Assembly: GCA_025449615.1 (NCBI GenBank)
Contig: JANWJA010000100.1
Location: 1 to 34,201 of the forward strand
From: Methyloceanibacter sp.
Lineage (GTDB): Bacteria; Pseudomonadota; Alphaproteobacteria; Rhizobiales; Methyloligellaceae
Direction: 5' to 3'
DNA: 34,201 nt
Shown here: in pieces, positions 1-6,663 of the stretch
How positions within the stretch are numbered: position 1 is the first letter of the stretch
Layout of the letters: the number at the start of each line of letters is the position of its first letter
The notes under the pieces: generated by a model
The model's database searches: none
Told to the model about the DNA's origin: nothing
What the model saw: only the letters and a program-made list of their open reading frames with translations
Position numbers and translations under genes: made by a program

Positions 1-173
1 CGCGCAGTGGAGACGGGCCAATTATAGCGGGGCTGGCCATCAACATAGACCTCCATCCGCTGGGTGGAGAGGCTGACCCTGGCGACGACGCCGGGTTGCG
101 CGGCGGCCGGTCCGGCGAAAATCAGGCCGGTGAAGGCGGTCAGCAAAGCCACAAGCGGAAGGGTGCGGGTCAT
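1..173 (-). CDS. L,D-transpeptidase (YkuD family), N-terminal part, cut by window edge
   Basis: Only the first 57 codons are in the window; the gene continues past position 1. Reading minus from the ATG at 173-171, the protein starts with a basic n-region (MTRT), a hydrophobic segment and an Ala-rich end (GPAAAQP) that looks like a Sec signal peptide cleaved near residue 25. The next part (VSLSTQRMEVYVDG then YNWPVSTAR) matches the first strands of the YkuD fold, in which a periplasmic cysteine enzyme cross-links or anchors peptidoglycan stem peptides. The catalytic His/Cys motif lies outside the window, so activity cannot be judged. It is divergent from the murein endopeptidase gene, and the 138-bp gap must hold both promoters. 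Family assignment rests on this N-terminal pattern only. Confidence 0.75.
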   Translation of the reverse strand, partial: MTRTLPLVALLTAFTGLIFAGPAAAQPGVVARVSLSTQRMEVYVDGQPRYNWPVSTA

Positions 174-281
174 GTTGGTGAAACTCCCTCGATCTCGAAT
201 GCGAGAGTACCGTAACGCCCTCCCAGTGAATACCAGCTGAACGAAGGGCTCCAATTGGCGCCTTTATTTGTGATAGGGTCG

Positions 282-298
282 GACGCCGCGACGGCGTC
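282..298 (+). promoter_or_regulatory. Hairpin directly upstream of the mepA ribosome binding site
   Basis: A perfect 7-bp inverted repeat, GACGCCG (282-288) and CGGCGTC (292-298), with a 3-nt loop. It ends one base before the Shine-Dalgarno AAGGGGA (300-306) of the endopeptidase gene. In RNA it would form a strong short stem in the leader. A regulatory role is inference; it could be chance in GC-rich DNA. Confidence 0.35.
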
Positions 299-311
299 GA
301 AGGGGATATCG

Positions 312-1457
312 ATGCGAAGGCTCATCGCCGGCCTGCTCGTATTGCTTGCTTGTACCGGGGTCGCCGCGGAGGAAATTGCCGCGAAGAAGGATCCCGCCAA
401 GGTCGGGACCGCAGCCGGCGCCGCGGTTAAGGGCAAGCCCGTGGCCAAAAAAGCTGTGCCCAAGGGGCCGCCGGCGAAGGAATTGTTCGGCGCGGTGGCG
501 ACGCCGGCGCCGCTCGCAGCGCGCTCTATCGGCTCTTATGCCAAAGGCTGTCTGTCGGGGGGCGTCTCGCTTCCGATCAACGGTCCCGATTGGCAAGTGA
601 TGCGGCTGTCGCGAAACCGCAATTGGGGTAATCCGCGCTTGCTCGATTTTCTCGAGCGCTTGGCGAGCGACGCGCGCGCCCTGGACGGGTGGCCGGGACT
701 CCTTGTCGGTGATATGTCGCAGCCCCGTGGCGGTCCAATGATCACCGGCCATACCAGCCATCAGGTCGGCCTCGACGTCGACATCTGGCTAACGCCGATG
801 CCGGACCGCATTCTCAGCCCACAAGAGCGCGAGGACATGACCGCGGCCTCGATGTTGAAGGATCCCTTCACGGTCGACCCGGCAGTGTGGACGCCGCTGC
901 ATCTGAAGCTGATCAAGCGGGCCGCATCCTATCCGCAGGTCGATCGCATCTTCGTCCACCCCGCCATCAAGAAGAAGCTCTGCGAAGACGCGGGCAAGGA
1001 TCGGGCATGGCTCGGCAAGGTCAGGCCGTGGTGGAATCACCACTACCATTTCCATGTGCGGCTCTCCTGCCCGCCCGGGGCCGAAGGCTGCGAGAATCAG
1101 AAATCGGTCGCAGGCGACGACGGCTGCGGCAAGGAGCTGGACAATTGGTACAAGATGTTGCGCGTGGCGGCGATTGCTCAGACTAAACCGCCGGACCCGA
1201 ATGCCAAGCCGTGGTCGGGAAAGAAGCCGCTGCTGATGGGCGACCTACCGGCTGAGTGCAAGACGGTGCTGACCTCGGGCGGCAATGTTCCCATCACGGA
1301 CGGGTCGCCAGTGCCCGTGCTGTTGAAGGCCGCGGCCAGCAAGGAGGCGGGTCCGCCCGTGCCGACGCTTACACCCGAGCAGATCGCAGCCCTGAAGGGC
1401 AACAAGGGCGGCGTCGCGCCAGGCGTCGTGCCGTTGCCCGACCGAAAGCCGCATTGA
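312..1457 (+). CDS. mepA: Penicillin-insensitive murein endopeptidase MepA (peptidase M74)
   Basis: A periplasmic zinc metallopeptidase that cuts D-Ala-mDAP cross-links in peptidoglycan for wall growth. I start at ATG 312 because AAGGGGA sits 5 nt upstream and the protein then opens with a clear signal peptide (MRRLIAGLLVLLACTGVAA). The frame is open further up, to 255, but that would bury the signal. The product is 381 aa. After an Ala/Lys/Pro-rich linker (about residues 20-60) comes the M74 domain with GHTSHQVGLDVDIW (His150, Asp157) and NHHYHFHVRL (His246, His248), the zinc ligands of the family. The roughly 100-residue tail after SCPPG is Pro/Lys-rich, longer than in E. coli MepA. The stop overlaps the next start by one base (TGATG), so the two are co-translated. 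Confidence 0.93.
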   Translation: MRRLIAGLLVLLACTGVAAEEIAAKKDPAKVGTAAGAAVKGKPVAKKAVPKGPPAKELFGAVATPAPLAARSIGSYAKGCLSGGVSLPINGPDWQVMRLSRNRNWGNPRLLDFLERLASDARALDGWPGLLVGDMSQPRGGPMITGHTSHQVGLDVDIWLTPMPDRILSPQEREDMTAASMLKDPFTVDPAVWTPLHLKLIKRAASYPQVDRIFVHPAIKKKLCEDAGKDRAWLGKVRPWWNHHYHFHVRLSCPPGAEGCENQKSVAGDDGCGKELDNWYKMLRVAAIAQTKPPDPNAKPWSGKKPLLMGDLPAECKTVLTSGGNVPITDGSPVPVLLKAAASKEAGPPVPTLTPEQIAALKGNKGGVAPGVVPLPDRKPH

Positions 1458-1843
1458 TGCAAGAGCGAACGGTAGAAAAGCAGCGAAACGTTTTTGGCGA
1501 GCCGCTGGAAAGTTGCTCGGAACGTCCGCTGACCGGATTCTATCGCACCGGCTGTTGCCACACCGGGCCTGAGGACCGCGGACTGCACACGGTGTGCGTC
1601 GAGGTGACGGCGGAGTTCCTCGCCTACTCGAAAGCGCGCGGCAACGATCTCTCGACGCCGCTTCCGGATTTCGGCTTTCCCGGACTTACGCCCGGCGACC
1701 GCTGGTGCCTTTGCGCGATGCGCTGGCGCGAAGCCTTCGAAGCGGGAAAAGCGCCGCGCGTCATCCTGAAGTCGACGCATGAGGCGACGCTTGAGATCGT
1801 GGAGCTTGCCGATCTCAAGCGCTACGCCATCGATCTCGCCTAA
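1457..1843 (+). CDS. DUF2237 family protein
   Basis: A 128-residue protein starting at the ATG that overlaps the mepA stop codon. The sequence follows the DUF2237 pattern almost end to end: NVFGEPLESCS, TGFYRTGCCHTG, HTVCVEVTAEFL, GNDLSTP, FGFPGLTPGDRWCLCAMRW. Six cysteines and the conserved WCLC core are visible. I see no signal peptide or membrane segment, so a cytoplasmic protein is likely. The family has no established function that I know, and nothing here adds one beyond tight coupling to a cell-wall hydrolase. The gene ends 11 bp before a palindrome that separates it from convergent msrA. Confidence 0.88.
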   Translation: MQERTVEKQRNVFGEPLESCSERPLTGFYRTGCCHTGPEDRGLHTVCVEVTAEFLAYSKARGNDLSTPLPDFGFPGLTPGDRWCLCAMRWREAFEAGKAPRVILKSTHEATLEIVELADLKRYAIDLA

Positions 1844-1854
1844 TCTTCTTTGAC

Positions 1855-1897
1855 GCATCATCTTGTCCGAAAAGTCTGCAACTTTTCGGGATGATGC
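1855..1897. repeat. REP-like palindrome between convergent genes
   Basis: A two-tier inverted repeat. The outer arms are GCATCAT (1855-1861) and ATGATGC (1891-1897). The inner arms are CCGAAAAGT (1867-1875) and ACTTTTCGG (1881-1889), around a CTGCA loop. It fills the gap between the DUF2237 stop (1843) and the msrA stop (1899). Elements with the same plan, a GCATGATC-type outer arm and a CCGAAAA/TTTTCGG inner arm, are common between genes in Bradyrhizobium and relatives. In RNA it would form a long hairpin on either strand, so it may act as a bidirectional terminator or mRNA stabiliser. That role is inferred. Confidence 0.75.
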
Positions 1898-1898
1898 T

Positions 1899-2555
1899 CT
1901 AGGCGATCACACCGGTTCCAATTGGGCACGAGACGCCAGTGCCACCCAGTCCGCAATAGCCTTGCGGATTCTTGGCGAGATATTGCTGGTGATAGGCCTC
2001 GGCGAAATAGAACTCGGGCGCCGGCAGAATCTCCGTAGTGATGGCCCCGAGCCCTTTCGCCTTCAGCGCCGCGTCGTACATGGTCTTAGCGCGTTCGGCT
2101 GCTTCGCGCTGTGCGTCGGAGAACACGTAAATGCCCGAGCGATATTGCGTGCCGAGATCGTTGCCTTGCCGCATGCCTTGGGTCGGATCGTGGCTCTCGA
2201 AGAATGTCTTCAGCAACTCGTCGTAGCTGACCCGCTTGGGATCGAACACGACAAGCACGGCCTCGTTGTGACCGGTGAGGCCGGAGCAGACCTCTTCGTA
2301 GGTTGGGTTCGGGGTCGGACCGCCAGCATAGCCCACCGCCGTAACATGGACGCCGGGGAGGCTCCAGAATTTCCTCTCGGCGCCCCAGAAGCAGCCGAGA
2401 CCGAACATCGCCTTCTCGAATCCTTCCGGATAGGGCCCTTTGAGGGGAACACCGTTGACGAAATGATTTTCTGCCGTGGGGAGTGCTTGTGTGCGCCCCG
2501 GCAGCGCATCGGCAGACGAAGGGACGGTCATCGGCTTTCGCTTCAATGAGAACAT
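1899..2555 (-). CDS. msrA: Peptide-methionine (S)-S-oxide reductase MsrA
   Basis: Repairs oxidised proteins by reducing methionine-S-sulfoxide, with thioredoxin as reductant. The product is 218 aa, close to E. coli MsrA (212 aa) and with the same long N-terminal arm (SADALPGR). The catalytic motif GCFWG is at residues 54-58 (Cys55), followed by [18 protein letters not shown] text ([18 protein letters not shown]) and [14 protein letters not shown]. Two C-terminal cysteines in a Gly-rich tail (Cys201, Cys210) match the recycling cysteines of the E. coli type. The start is set by a near-perfect Shine-Dalgarno AGGAGGT (2567-2561 on the minus strand), 5 nt before the ATG. It lies 45 bp downstream of the small membrane-protein gene on the same strand and may share its transcript. 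Confidence 0.96.
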   Translation of the reverse strand: MFSLKRKPMTVPSSADALPGRTQALPTAENHFVNGVPLKGPYPEGFEKAMFGLGCFWGAERKFWSLPGVHVTAVGYAGGPTPNPTYEEVCSGLTGHNEAVLVVFDPKRVSYDELLKTFFESHDPTQGMRQGNDLGTQYRSGIYVFSDAQREAAERAKTMYDAALKAKGLGAITTEILPAPEFYFAEAYHQQYLAKNPQGYCGLGGTGVSCPIGTGVIA

Positions 2556-2600
2556 GAGACACCTCCTAATAAACCGAAGGTCCCCCCGTTCCTTCGGCGG

Positions 2601-2918
2601 CTAATTGATATAGACCTCGGCGGGCTTGCGTTTTTGCCCAAGCCAATAAAGCGCGATGCCAAGGACACCGAACACCACCCAAGTGGGCGCATGCATGATC
2701 GTGGTCAGCACCGGATCCCAAACATAAGGCGTCGTATAGGCCACGACCGCGGCTTTGGACGCCGCAAGACTCTCCGGCGCTAGCGCCGTCCATTCGTCGA
2801 GCATCGGGGTCGCGACCCAGGTACCGCCGCCACCAAGGCTTTTGGTCGCGTCAATCACGGCCGCGACCATGGCAAGCAATAGTAGCCAGACGCCGAGAAT
2901 TCGGGACAAGAGGAGCAT
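2601..2918 (-). CDS. Small two-helix membrane protein, unknown function
   Basis: A 105-residue protein I do not recognise with confidence. A hydrophobic helix at residues 1-22 (LLLLSRILGVWLLLLAMVAAV) is followed by a Gly-rich turn (SLGGGGTW), a polar stretch of about 50 residues, and a second helix near 78-96 (PTWVVFGVLGIALYWLG). It ends with a basic tail (QKRKPAEVYIN). This suggests a hairpin with both ends cytoplasmic and the middle loop in the periplasm. The WDPVLTTIMHAPTWVVFGVLGI segment seems conserved among rhizobial hypothetical proteins, from memory only. Upstream pairing to the ribosome is weak, so the start is less sure than the stop. The gene is followed 45 bp later by msrA. Confidence 0.6.
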   Translation of the reverse strand: MLLLSRILGVWLLLLAMVAAVIDATKSLGGGGTWVATPMLDEWTALAPESLAASKAAVVAYTTPYVWDPVLTTIMHAPTWVVFGVLGIALYWLGQKRKPAEVYIN

Positions 2919-3047
2919 GTGGGCCTGATGGGACGGTTATTCTCACCCCTACATAAGCCATCCTTGGCTCACGTTCAATTCACGGCTGCTCCAGGTGGTT
3001 GTGATTGAGTGGGAAGTCGCTTCGGTGAGCGTTTTCGCGGGACATGC

Positions 3048-3137
3048 TGGCGGAGGGGGAGGGATTCGAACCCTCGAGACGGTTACCCGCCTACACGCGT
3101 TCCAGGCGTGCGCCTTCAACCACTCGGCCACCCCTCC
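3048..3137 (-). tRNA. tRNA-Ser (anticodon GGA)
   Basis: A class II tRNA of 90 nt including an encoded CCA (3050-3048). The acceptor stem GGAGGGG (from 3137) pairs with CCCCTCC, with G as discriminator base. The D-arm contains GGCCGAGTGGTTGAAGGC. The anticodon loop CTGGAAC (3105-3099) gives GGA, reading UCC/UCU. A long variable arm of the serine type follows, and the T-arm is GAGGG-TTCGAAT-CCCTC. All stems close, so it should be functional. A sigma70-type promoter lies just upstream at 3188-3161. Confidence 0.97.
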
Positions 3138-3152
3138 TAAAGGAACGCAAAA

Positions 3153-3179
3153 GAGGGCGCACTATAGCGAAGCGCCCTC
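3153..3179 (-). terminator. Inverted repeat with T-run upstream of tRNA-Ser (possible terminator)
   Basis: A perfect 8-bp inverted repeat, GAGGGCGC (3153-3160) and GCGCCCTC (3172-3179), with an 11-base loop. On the minus strand it is followed directly by TCTTTTG, so it resembles an intrinsic terminator with a short T-run. The proposed -10 of the tRNA promoter lies inside its loop. It may stop read-through before the tRNA, modulate the promoter, or be a weak terminator only. Confidence 0.4.
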
Positions 3180-3188
3180 GCCTTTCAA
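3161..3188 (-). promoter_or_regulatory. Sigma70-type promoter of tRNA-Ser
   Basis: Reading minus: TTGAAA (3188-3183), a 16-nt spacer, then TATAGT (3166-3161). Transcription would start about 15-20 nt before the tRNA, with a GC-rich discriminator region. The -10 lies in the loop of an inverted repeat, listed separately. Confidence 0.65.
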
Positions 3189-3298
3189 GCCGACCGCCGG
3201 TTAACCGGGGCCTACCATTCTCAGCCGCTTCCATCCGCCGCGCTGCACATTAAATCAAGGCTTGCGGGCGCAAGCCCAATTGCCCCAAGTCTCGCCCC

Positions 3299-4564
3299 AT
3301 GACCGACGTTAAGACTCGCAACCGGCGCGGGGCCAAGACCGCCGTCAAAGTCGTAACACCACGCAATCAGGGCGGGACCGCAGTGGTGGTGCTGGCGGCG
3401 ATCAGCGTCTGCCATATGCTGAACGACGTGATCCAGTCTTTGATCATGGCGCTCTATCCCATGCTCAAGGCCGCCCTCAATCTCGATTTCGGTCAGGTCG
3501 GGCTCATCACCTTCACCTTTCAGTGCACGGCGTCGTTGCTGCAGCCCTTCGTCGGTTACTACACCGACCGCAATCCGACGCCCTATTCGCTCGTGCTCGG
3601 CATGGCCTCGTCGCTGATCGGGCTGTTGCTGATGTCGGTCGCGACCGGCTACGGCATGGTGCTGATCGCGGCCGGGCTGATTGGCATGGGATCTTCGGTG
3701 TTTCACCCGGAGTCCTCCCGCGTGGCGCGGCTCGCATCCGGCGGACGCCACGGCATGGCGCAATCGGTGTTTCAAGTCGGCGGCAATTTCGGCACGGCGC
3801 TAGGACCTCTCGCGGCCGCCTTCATCGTGCTGCCCTTCGGCCAAGGCAGCCTCGCCTGGTTCTCCATCGTGGCGCTGGTCGCCATGATCCTGCTTGGCGG
3901 CATCGGTTCCTGGTACGGCAAGACGATCAAGCTCAACAACGGCAAGCCAATGACGGAAAGCAAGGCCATCGCCGAGCTTTCGCGTGGCAAGGTGACCCGC
4001 ACCATCGCGATTCTCATGGCGCTCACCTTCTCCAAACAGTTCTACCTCGTCAGCATCACGAGCTTCTTCACCTTCTATCTGATCCACACGTTCGGTCTTT
4101 CGGTGAAGGATGCGCAGCTGCACCTCTTCATCTTCCTGTTTGCGGTCGCGGCGGGCACGGTGATCGGCGGCCCGATCGCAGATCGGATCGGTGCGCGGCG
4201 GGTGATCTGGTGGTCGATTTTTGGCGTGCTGCCATTCACGCTGGCGCTGCCTTACGCGGATCTGTTCTGGACGGGCGTGCTCAGCGCCATTATCGGCGTC
4301 ATTCTCGCGTCCGCCTTCTCTTCAATTCTTGTCTATGCACAAGGTCTCATTCCAGGGCGCGTCGGAATGGTCGCAGGACTTTTCTTTGGACTCGCATTCG
4401 GCGTCGCGGGCATTGGGGCGGCTTTTCTCGGCTGGCTCGCGGACAGGACCTCGATCGACTTCGTCTATCACGTGTGCGCCTTTCTGCCTGCGATCGGAGT
4501 GCTTGCGGCCTTTCTCCCGGAAACAAAACCGAAGCGCGTCCGCACTAAATCCTCGCCACGTTGA
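3299..4564 (+). CDS. fsr: MFS transporter, fosmidomycin-resistance (Fsr) family
   Basis: An inner-membrane major facilitator protein of 421 aa, with about 12 hydrophobic segments by eye and a basic N-terminal tail of about 25 residues. The first half closely follows E. coli Fsr: SVCHMLNDVIQSLIMALYPML, GQVGLITFTFQCTASLLQPFVGYYTD, GMGSSVFHPESSRVARLASGGRHG and QSVFQVGGNFGTALGPL. Fsr exports fosmidomycin, presumably by proton antiport, and this family is usually annotated as a drug efflux pump. The native substrate is unknown. A central loop near residues 200-230 carries the basic stretch (GKTIKLNNGKPMTESK) typical between the two six-helix halves. It stands alone on the plus strand, 161 bp past the tRNA 5' end. 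The ATG at 3299 is the first start that keeps the conserved N-terminal region. Confidence 0.92.
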   Translation: MTDVKTRNRRGAKTAVKVVTPRNQGGTAVVVLAAISVCHMLNDVIQSLIMALYPMLKAALNLDFGQVGLITFTFQCTASLLQPFVGYYTDRNPTPYSLVLGMASSLIGLLLMSVATGYGMVLIAAGLIGMGSSVFHPESSRVARLASGGRHGMAQSVFQVGGNFGTALGPLAAAFIVLPFGQGSLAWFSIVALVAMILLGGIGSWYGKTIKLNNGKPMTESKAIAELSRGKVTRTIAILMALTFSKQFYLVSITSFFTFYLIHTFGLSVKDAQLHLFIFLFAVAAGTVIGGPIADRIGARRVIWWSIFGVLPFTLALPYADLFWTGVLSAIIGVILASAFSSILVYAQGLIPGRVGMVAGLFFGLAFGVAGIGAAFLGWLADRTSIDFVYHVCAFLPAIGVLAAFLPETKPKRVRTKSSPR

Positions 4565-4629
4565 CAGATGGGACACACCGCGTGCCGTCTCTGCAACAGT
4601 CGCATCATCGCTCTTGATAAGTGTCACGC

Positions 4630-4654
4630 GGAACTTGCTCCTCGCCTCCTGGTT
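4630..4654 (+). promoter_or_regulatory. Putative EcfG (general stress response) promoter
   Basis: GGAAC (4630-4634), 16 nt, then GGTT (4651-4654). This fits the promoter form known for sigma-EcfG of alphaproteobacteria (GGAAC, 16-17 bp, c/gGTT). It ends 40 bp before the ATG of the coiled-coil gene, and the intergenic position and orientation are right. The match is by eye; a 9-base pattern has some chance background. Confidence 0.6.
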
Positions 4655-4694
4655 TAGTTAGCCTAGGGGTCTTAGATGCGGGGGAGGTTCAATC

Positions 4695-5339
4695 ATGCGT
4701 GACATTCGAAGCGACTTGAAGGATCGAGCGGCTCTGATCGAGAACGAGATCAATGGAGCCCAAGCGGATTTCGATCATCAGCTTCAACAATTGAAGAGCG
4801 AGCGCGAAGCGAGGATCGAGGGACTTCGCATGGAACTCGCCGCCATCAATAAACTGATGGAGGCGGAGTATCGGAGGATCAGCACGGCGCCGGAGCCTCA
4901 GGCTCCCGATTATCGCCGCGGGCATGAGGCCGAGGAGGCAGCACCGCAAGCGGACTATCGCCGACCAGTCGCAGCGCCTGAGCCTGCGCCCGGTTATCGC
5001 CGCGCTCCCAACACGGAAGAAGCCGCACCTCAAGCGGAATATCGCAGACGAAGTGCGGCTCAGGCCGCGGAGCCCGCGCCGGTTGCAGTTGCCCAAGCAC
5101 CGCTGCCTTTGGCAGATTTTCTGGTGCGCCGGGTCAACGAAGCGGGTCCGCTGTCGAAAGACGATCTGCGCCAATTGGCGGTGAGAGCGGGATATTTCCA
5201 GGACGCCGAGAGCGCAACACGCAGCGTGCATGCGACGCTGCTCGGGATCGTCAAGGGCGGCCGCGTGCGGGAGCTCCCCAACGGTGCGCTGGCGCCGGCT
5301 TCGATGATCGACACGCTGCGGCAGAGACGCGCTGTCTAA
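4695..5339 (+). CDS. Coiled-coil / YRR-repeat protein with possible C-terminal winged-helix, unknown function
   Basis: A 214-residue protein, not recognised by name. Residues 1-62 are a charged amphipathic helix with heptad-like spacing (IENEINGAQADFDHQLQQLKSEREAR), a likely coiled coil for oligomerisation. Residues 63-130 are low-complexity Ala/Pro/Glu sequence in which Tyr-Arg-Arg recurs five times (EYRRI, DYRRG, DYRRP, GYRRA, EYRRR). Two units, 4935-4966 and 5019-5050, are near-copies at DNA level. Residues 135-205 (PLADFLVRRVNEAGPLSKDD onward) read like a small helix-turn-helix or winged-helix domain, with a PNGAL turn. The start has GGGGGAGG 7 nt upstream. A putative EcfG promoter suggests stress-phase expression. 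No signal or membrane segment is seen. It converges with plsC, 4 bp apart. Confidence 0.8.
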   Translation: MRDIRSDLKDRAALIENEINGAQADFDHQLQQLKSEREARIEGLRMELAAINKLMEAEYRRISTAPEPQAPDYRRGHEAEEAAPQADYRRPVAAPEPAPGYRRAPNTEEAAPQAEYRRRSAAQAAEPAPVAVAQAPLPLADFLVRRVNEAGPLSKDDLRQLAVRAGYFQDAESATRSVHATLLGIVKGGRVRELPNGALAPASMIDTLRQRRAV

Positions 5340-5343
5340 CGAA

Positions 5344-6156
5344 TTATTGCTGATGCGCCATTGACCTCGCCGGACTGCCTCTGAGCAGTTCGGCGATGTC
5401 GGCGCGTATTTTGCCTTCGGCATAGCGGGCAAGCGCTTTCCGATCGGCGAATTCGTCGAGCGGAACGGGCGGTCCGATGCGGATACAGGCGTCGAGCGGG
5501 CCGAGGCCGAGGAGCCGCCAAGCGTGGCTCGCCAAATCCATATCGCCATACCAAGCGACTAACGGGCGTCCGCGGCGGCAGAGCGGCAGGCCATGAAGCT
5601 TGGTGTAGGTGATGGCGAGCGTCTGGGCGCAGATGTCGACGCCGAGCTTCTGGCCGCCTGACGGCTTCGCCGCAGCAAACAGCGGCGTCTTGAAGGGCAC
5701 CACGGAGTTGCCATCACTCGAAGTGCCTTCGGCGAACAGCACGACGTGATCGCCCGATTTTAACCGCTCCAGGATCTCGTTGGCTTTGCCGGTGACCTCG
5801 CTCTTGCGATTACGGTCGACGAACACCGAGCGCTGCAGCTTGGCGAGCCAGCTGACAAACGGCCAGGTCGAGACTTCTTGCTTGGCGACGAAGGACACGG
5901 GAGCAACGGCGGAAAGCACCGTGATGTCGATCCACGACACATGGTTCGAGATCAGAAGCACGCCGTGGTCGCGGGCGATGTTGCCGTCGACATGGAGCTT
6001 GATGCCGACGATGCGGCAAACTTGGCGGTGATACCAATGCGGAAAGGTTCGCGCATAGCGCGAGCCCGTCCACAGAAAGAGAAGCTGGAGTGGCATCAGT
6101 GGAAAGGTAAAGGCAAAGAAAGCCGCCAGCACCAGGAACGCACGCACGCTTCGCAT
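5344..6156 (-). CDS. plsC: 1-acyl-sn-glycerol-3-phosphate acyltransferase (PlsC family)
   Basis: Transfers an acyl chain to lysophosphatidic acid to make phosphatidic acid at the inner membrane. The product is 270 aa. An N-terminal hydrophobic anchor (FLVLAAFFAFTFPLMPLQLLFLW, about residues 7-29) is followed by the HX4D block NHVSWID (His72, Asp77). Next come a block with VDRNR (113-117) and the substrate-binding FAEGTSSDGN (Glu143, Gly144, Thr145). It is the last minus-strand gene of the nfu-tsaB-rimI-fur-plsC run, 20 bp after fur. In related genomes miaB often follows; here the next gene is convergent instead. The paralogue OlsA of ornithine-lipid synthesis belongs to the same family, so either role is possible, though position in this block favours PlsC. 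Confidence 0.88.
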   Translation of the reverse strand: MRSVRAFLVLAAFFAFTFPLMPLQLLFLWTGSRYARTFPHWYHRQVCRIVGIKLHVDGNIARDHGVLLISNHVSWIDITVLSAVAPVSFVAKQEVSTWPFVSWLAKLQRSVFVDRNRKSEVTGKANEILERLKSGDHVVLFAEGTSSDGNSVVPFKTPLFAAAKPSGGQKLGVDICAQTLAITYTKLHGLPLCRRGRPLVAWYGDMDLASHAWRLLGLGPLDACIRIGPPVPLDEFADRKALARYAEGKIRADIAELLRGSPARSMAHQQ

Positions 6157-6175
6157 CAGTGAAATTGTCCCGCCG

Positions 6176-6610
6176 CTATTTATCGTTCTTGATGGGCTTG
6201 CCGAACAGTTCGAGGCGGTGACCGATCAGATTGAAGCCGAGCTCGCGGGCGACGGCTTCCTGCAGGCGCTCGATCTCGGGATTCTGGAACTCGATGACCT
6301 CCCCGGTCGCGACGTTGATGAGGTGATCGTGGTGACCATGGCCGGCCTGCTCGTAACGCGCGCGGCCATCCCCGAATTCGTGGCGTTCGAGAATGCCAGC
6401 GCCTTCGAACAGACGGACGGTGCGATAGACGGTTGAGAGCGAGATGCGCTTATCTTGCGCGTTGGCCCGCCGGTAGACCTCCTCGACGTCGGGATGATCC
6501 TCGGCCTCGGACAGCACGCGGGCGATGATGCGGCGCTGGCCGGTCATGCGCATGCCCTTCTCGGCGCAAAGGCGCTCGAGCCTGGTTTGCCTGGTGGCGG
6601 TGTTGGCCAT
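6176..6610 (-). CDS. fur: Fur family metalloregulator (Fur/Mur type)
   Basis: A 144-residue DNA-binding repressor. The N-terminal winged helix carries KGMRMTGQRRIIARVL and RISLSTVYRTVRLFEGAGILER, the Fur recognition region. The dimerisation/metal domain has HEFGDGRARYEQ, then GHHDHLINVATGEVIEF, with the His/Glu residues of the regulatory metal site. The only cysteine is near residue 15, so the structural CXXC zinc site of E. coli Fur is absent. Rhizobial Fur orthologues that act as manganese regulators (Mur) share this and the GHRLELFGKP ending. It is not Irr: the heme motif and Irr-type N-terminus are missing. It is co-directional with rimI upstream (53-bp gap) and plsC downstream. Confidence 0.92.
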   Translation of the reverse strand: MANTATRQTRLERLCAEKGMRMTGQRRIIARVLSEAEDHPDVEEVYRRANAQDKRISLSTVYRTVRLFEGAGILERHEFGDGRARYEQAGHGHHDHLINVATGEVIEFQNPEIERLQEAVARELGFNLIGHRLELFGKPIKNDK

Positions 6611-6663
6611 GTTCGGGATTAGCCGTTCCCCGTGGTCTCAAGCCCATCATCGGCAGTGCGGCG

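Noticed and set aside
255..311. Longer start for mepA at 255
   Set aside because: Would place 19 residues before a textbook signal peptide; the Shine-Dalgarno at 300-306 supports ATG 312.
3523..4548. Plus-strand open frame of 341 codons within fsr
   Set aside because: Out-of-frame shadow of fsr with Arg/His-rich low-meaning sequence; the fsr frame shows strong family motifs throughout.
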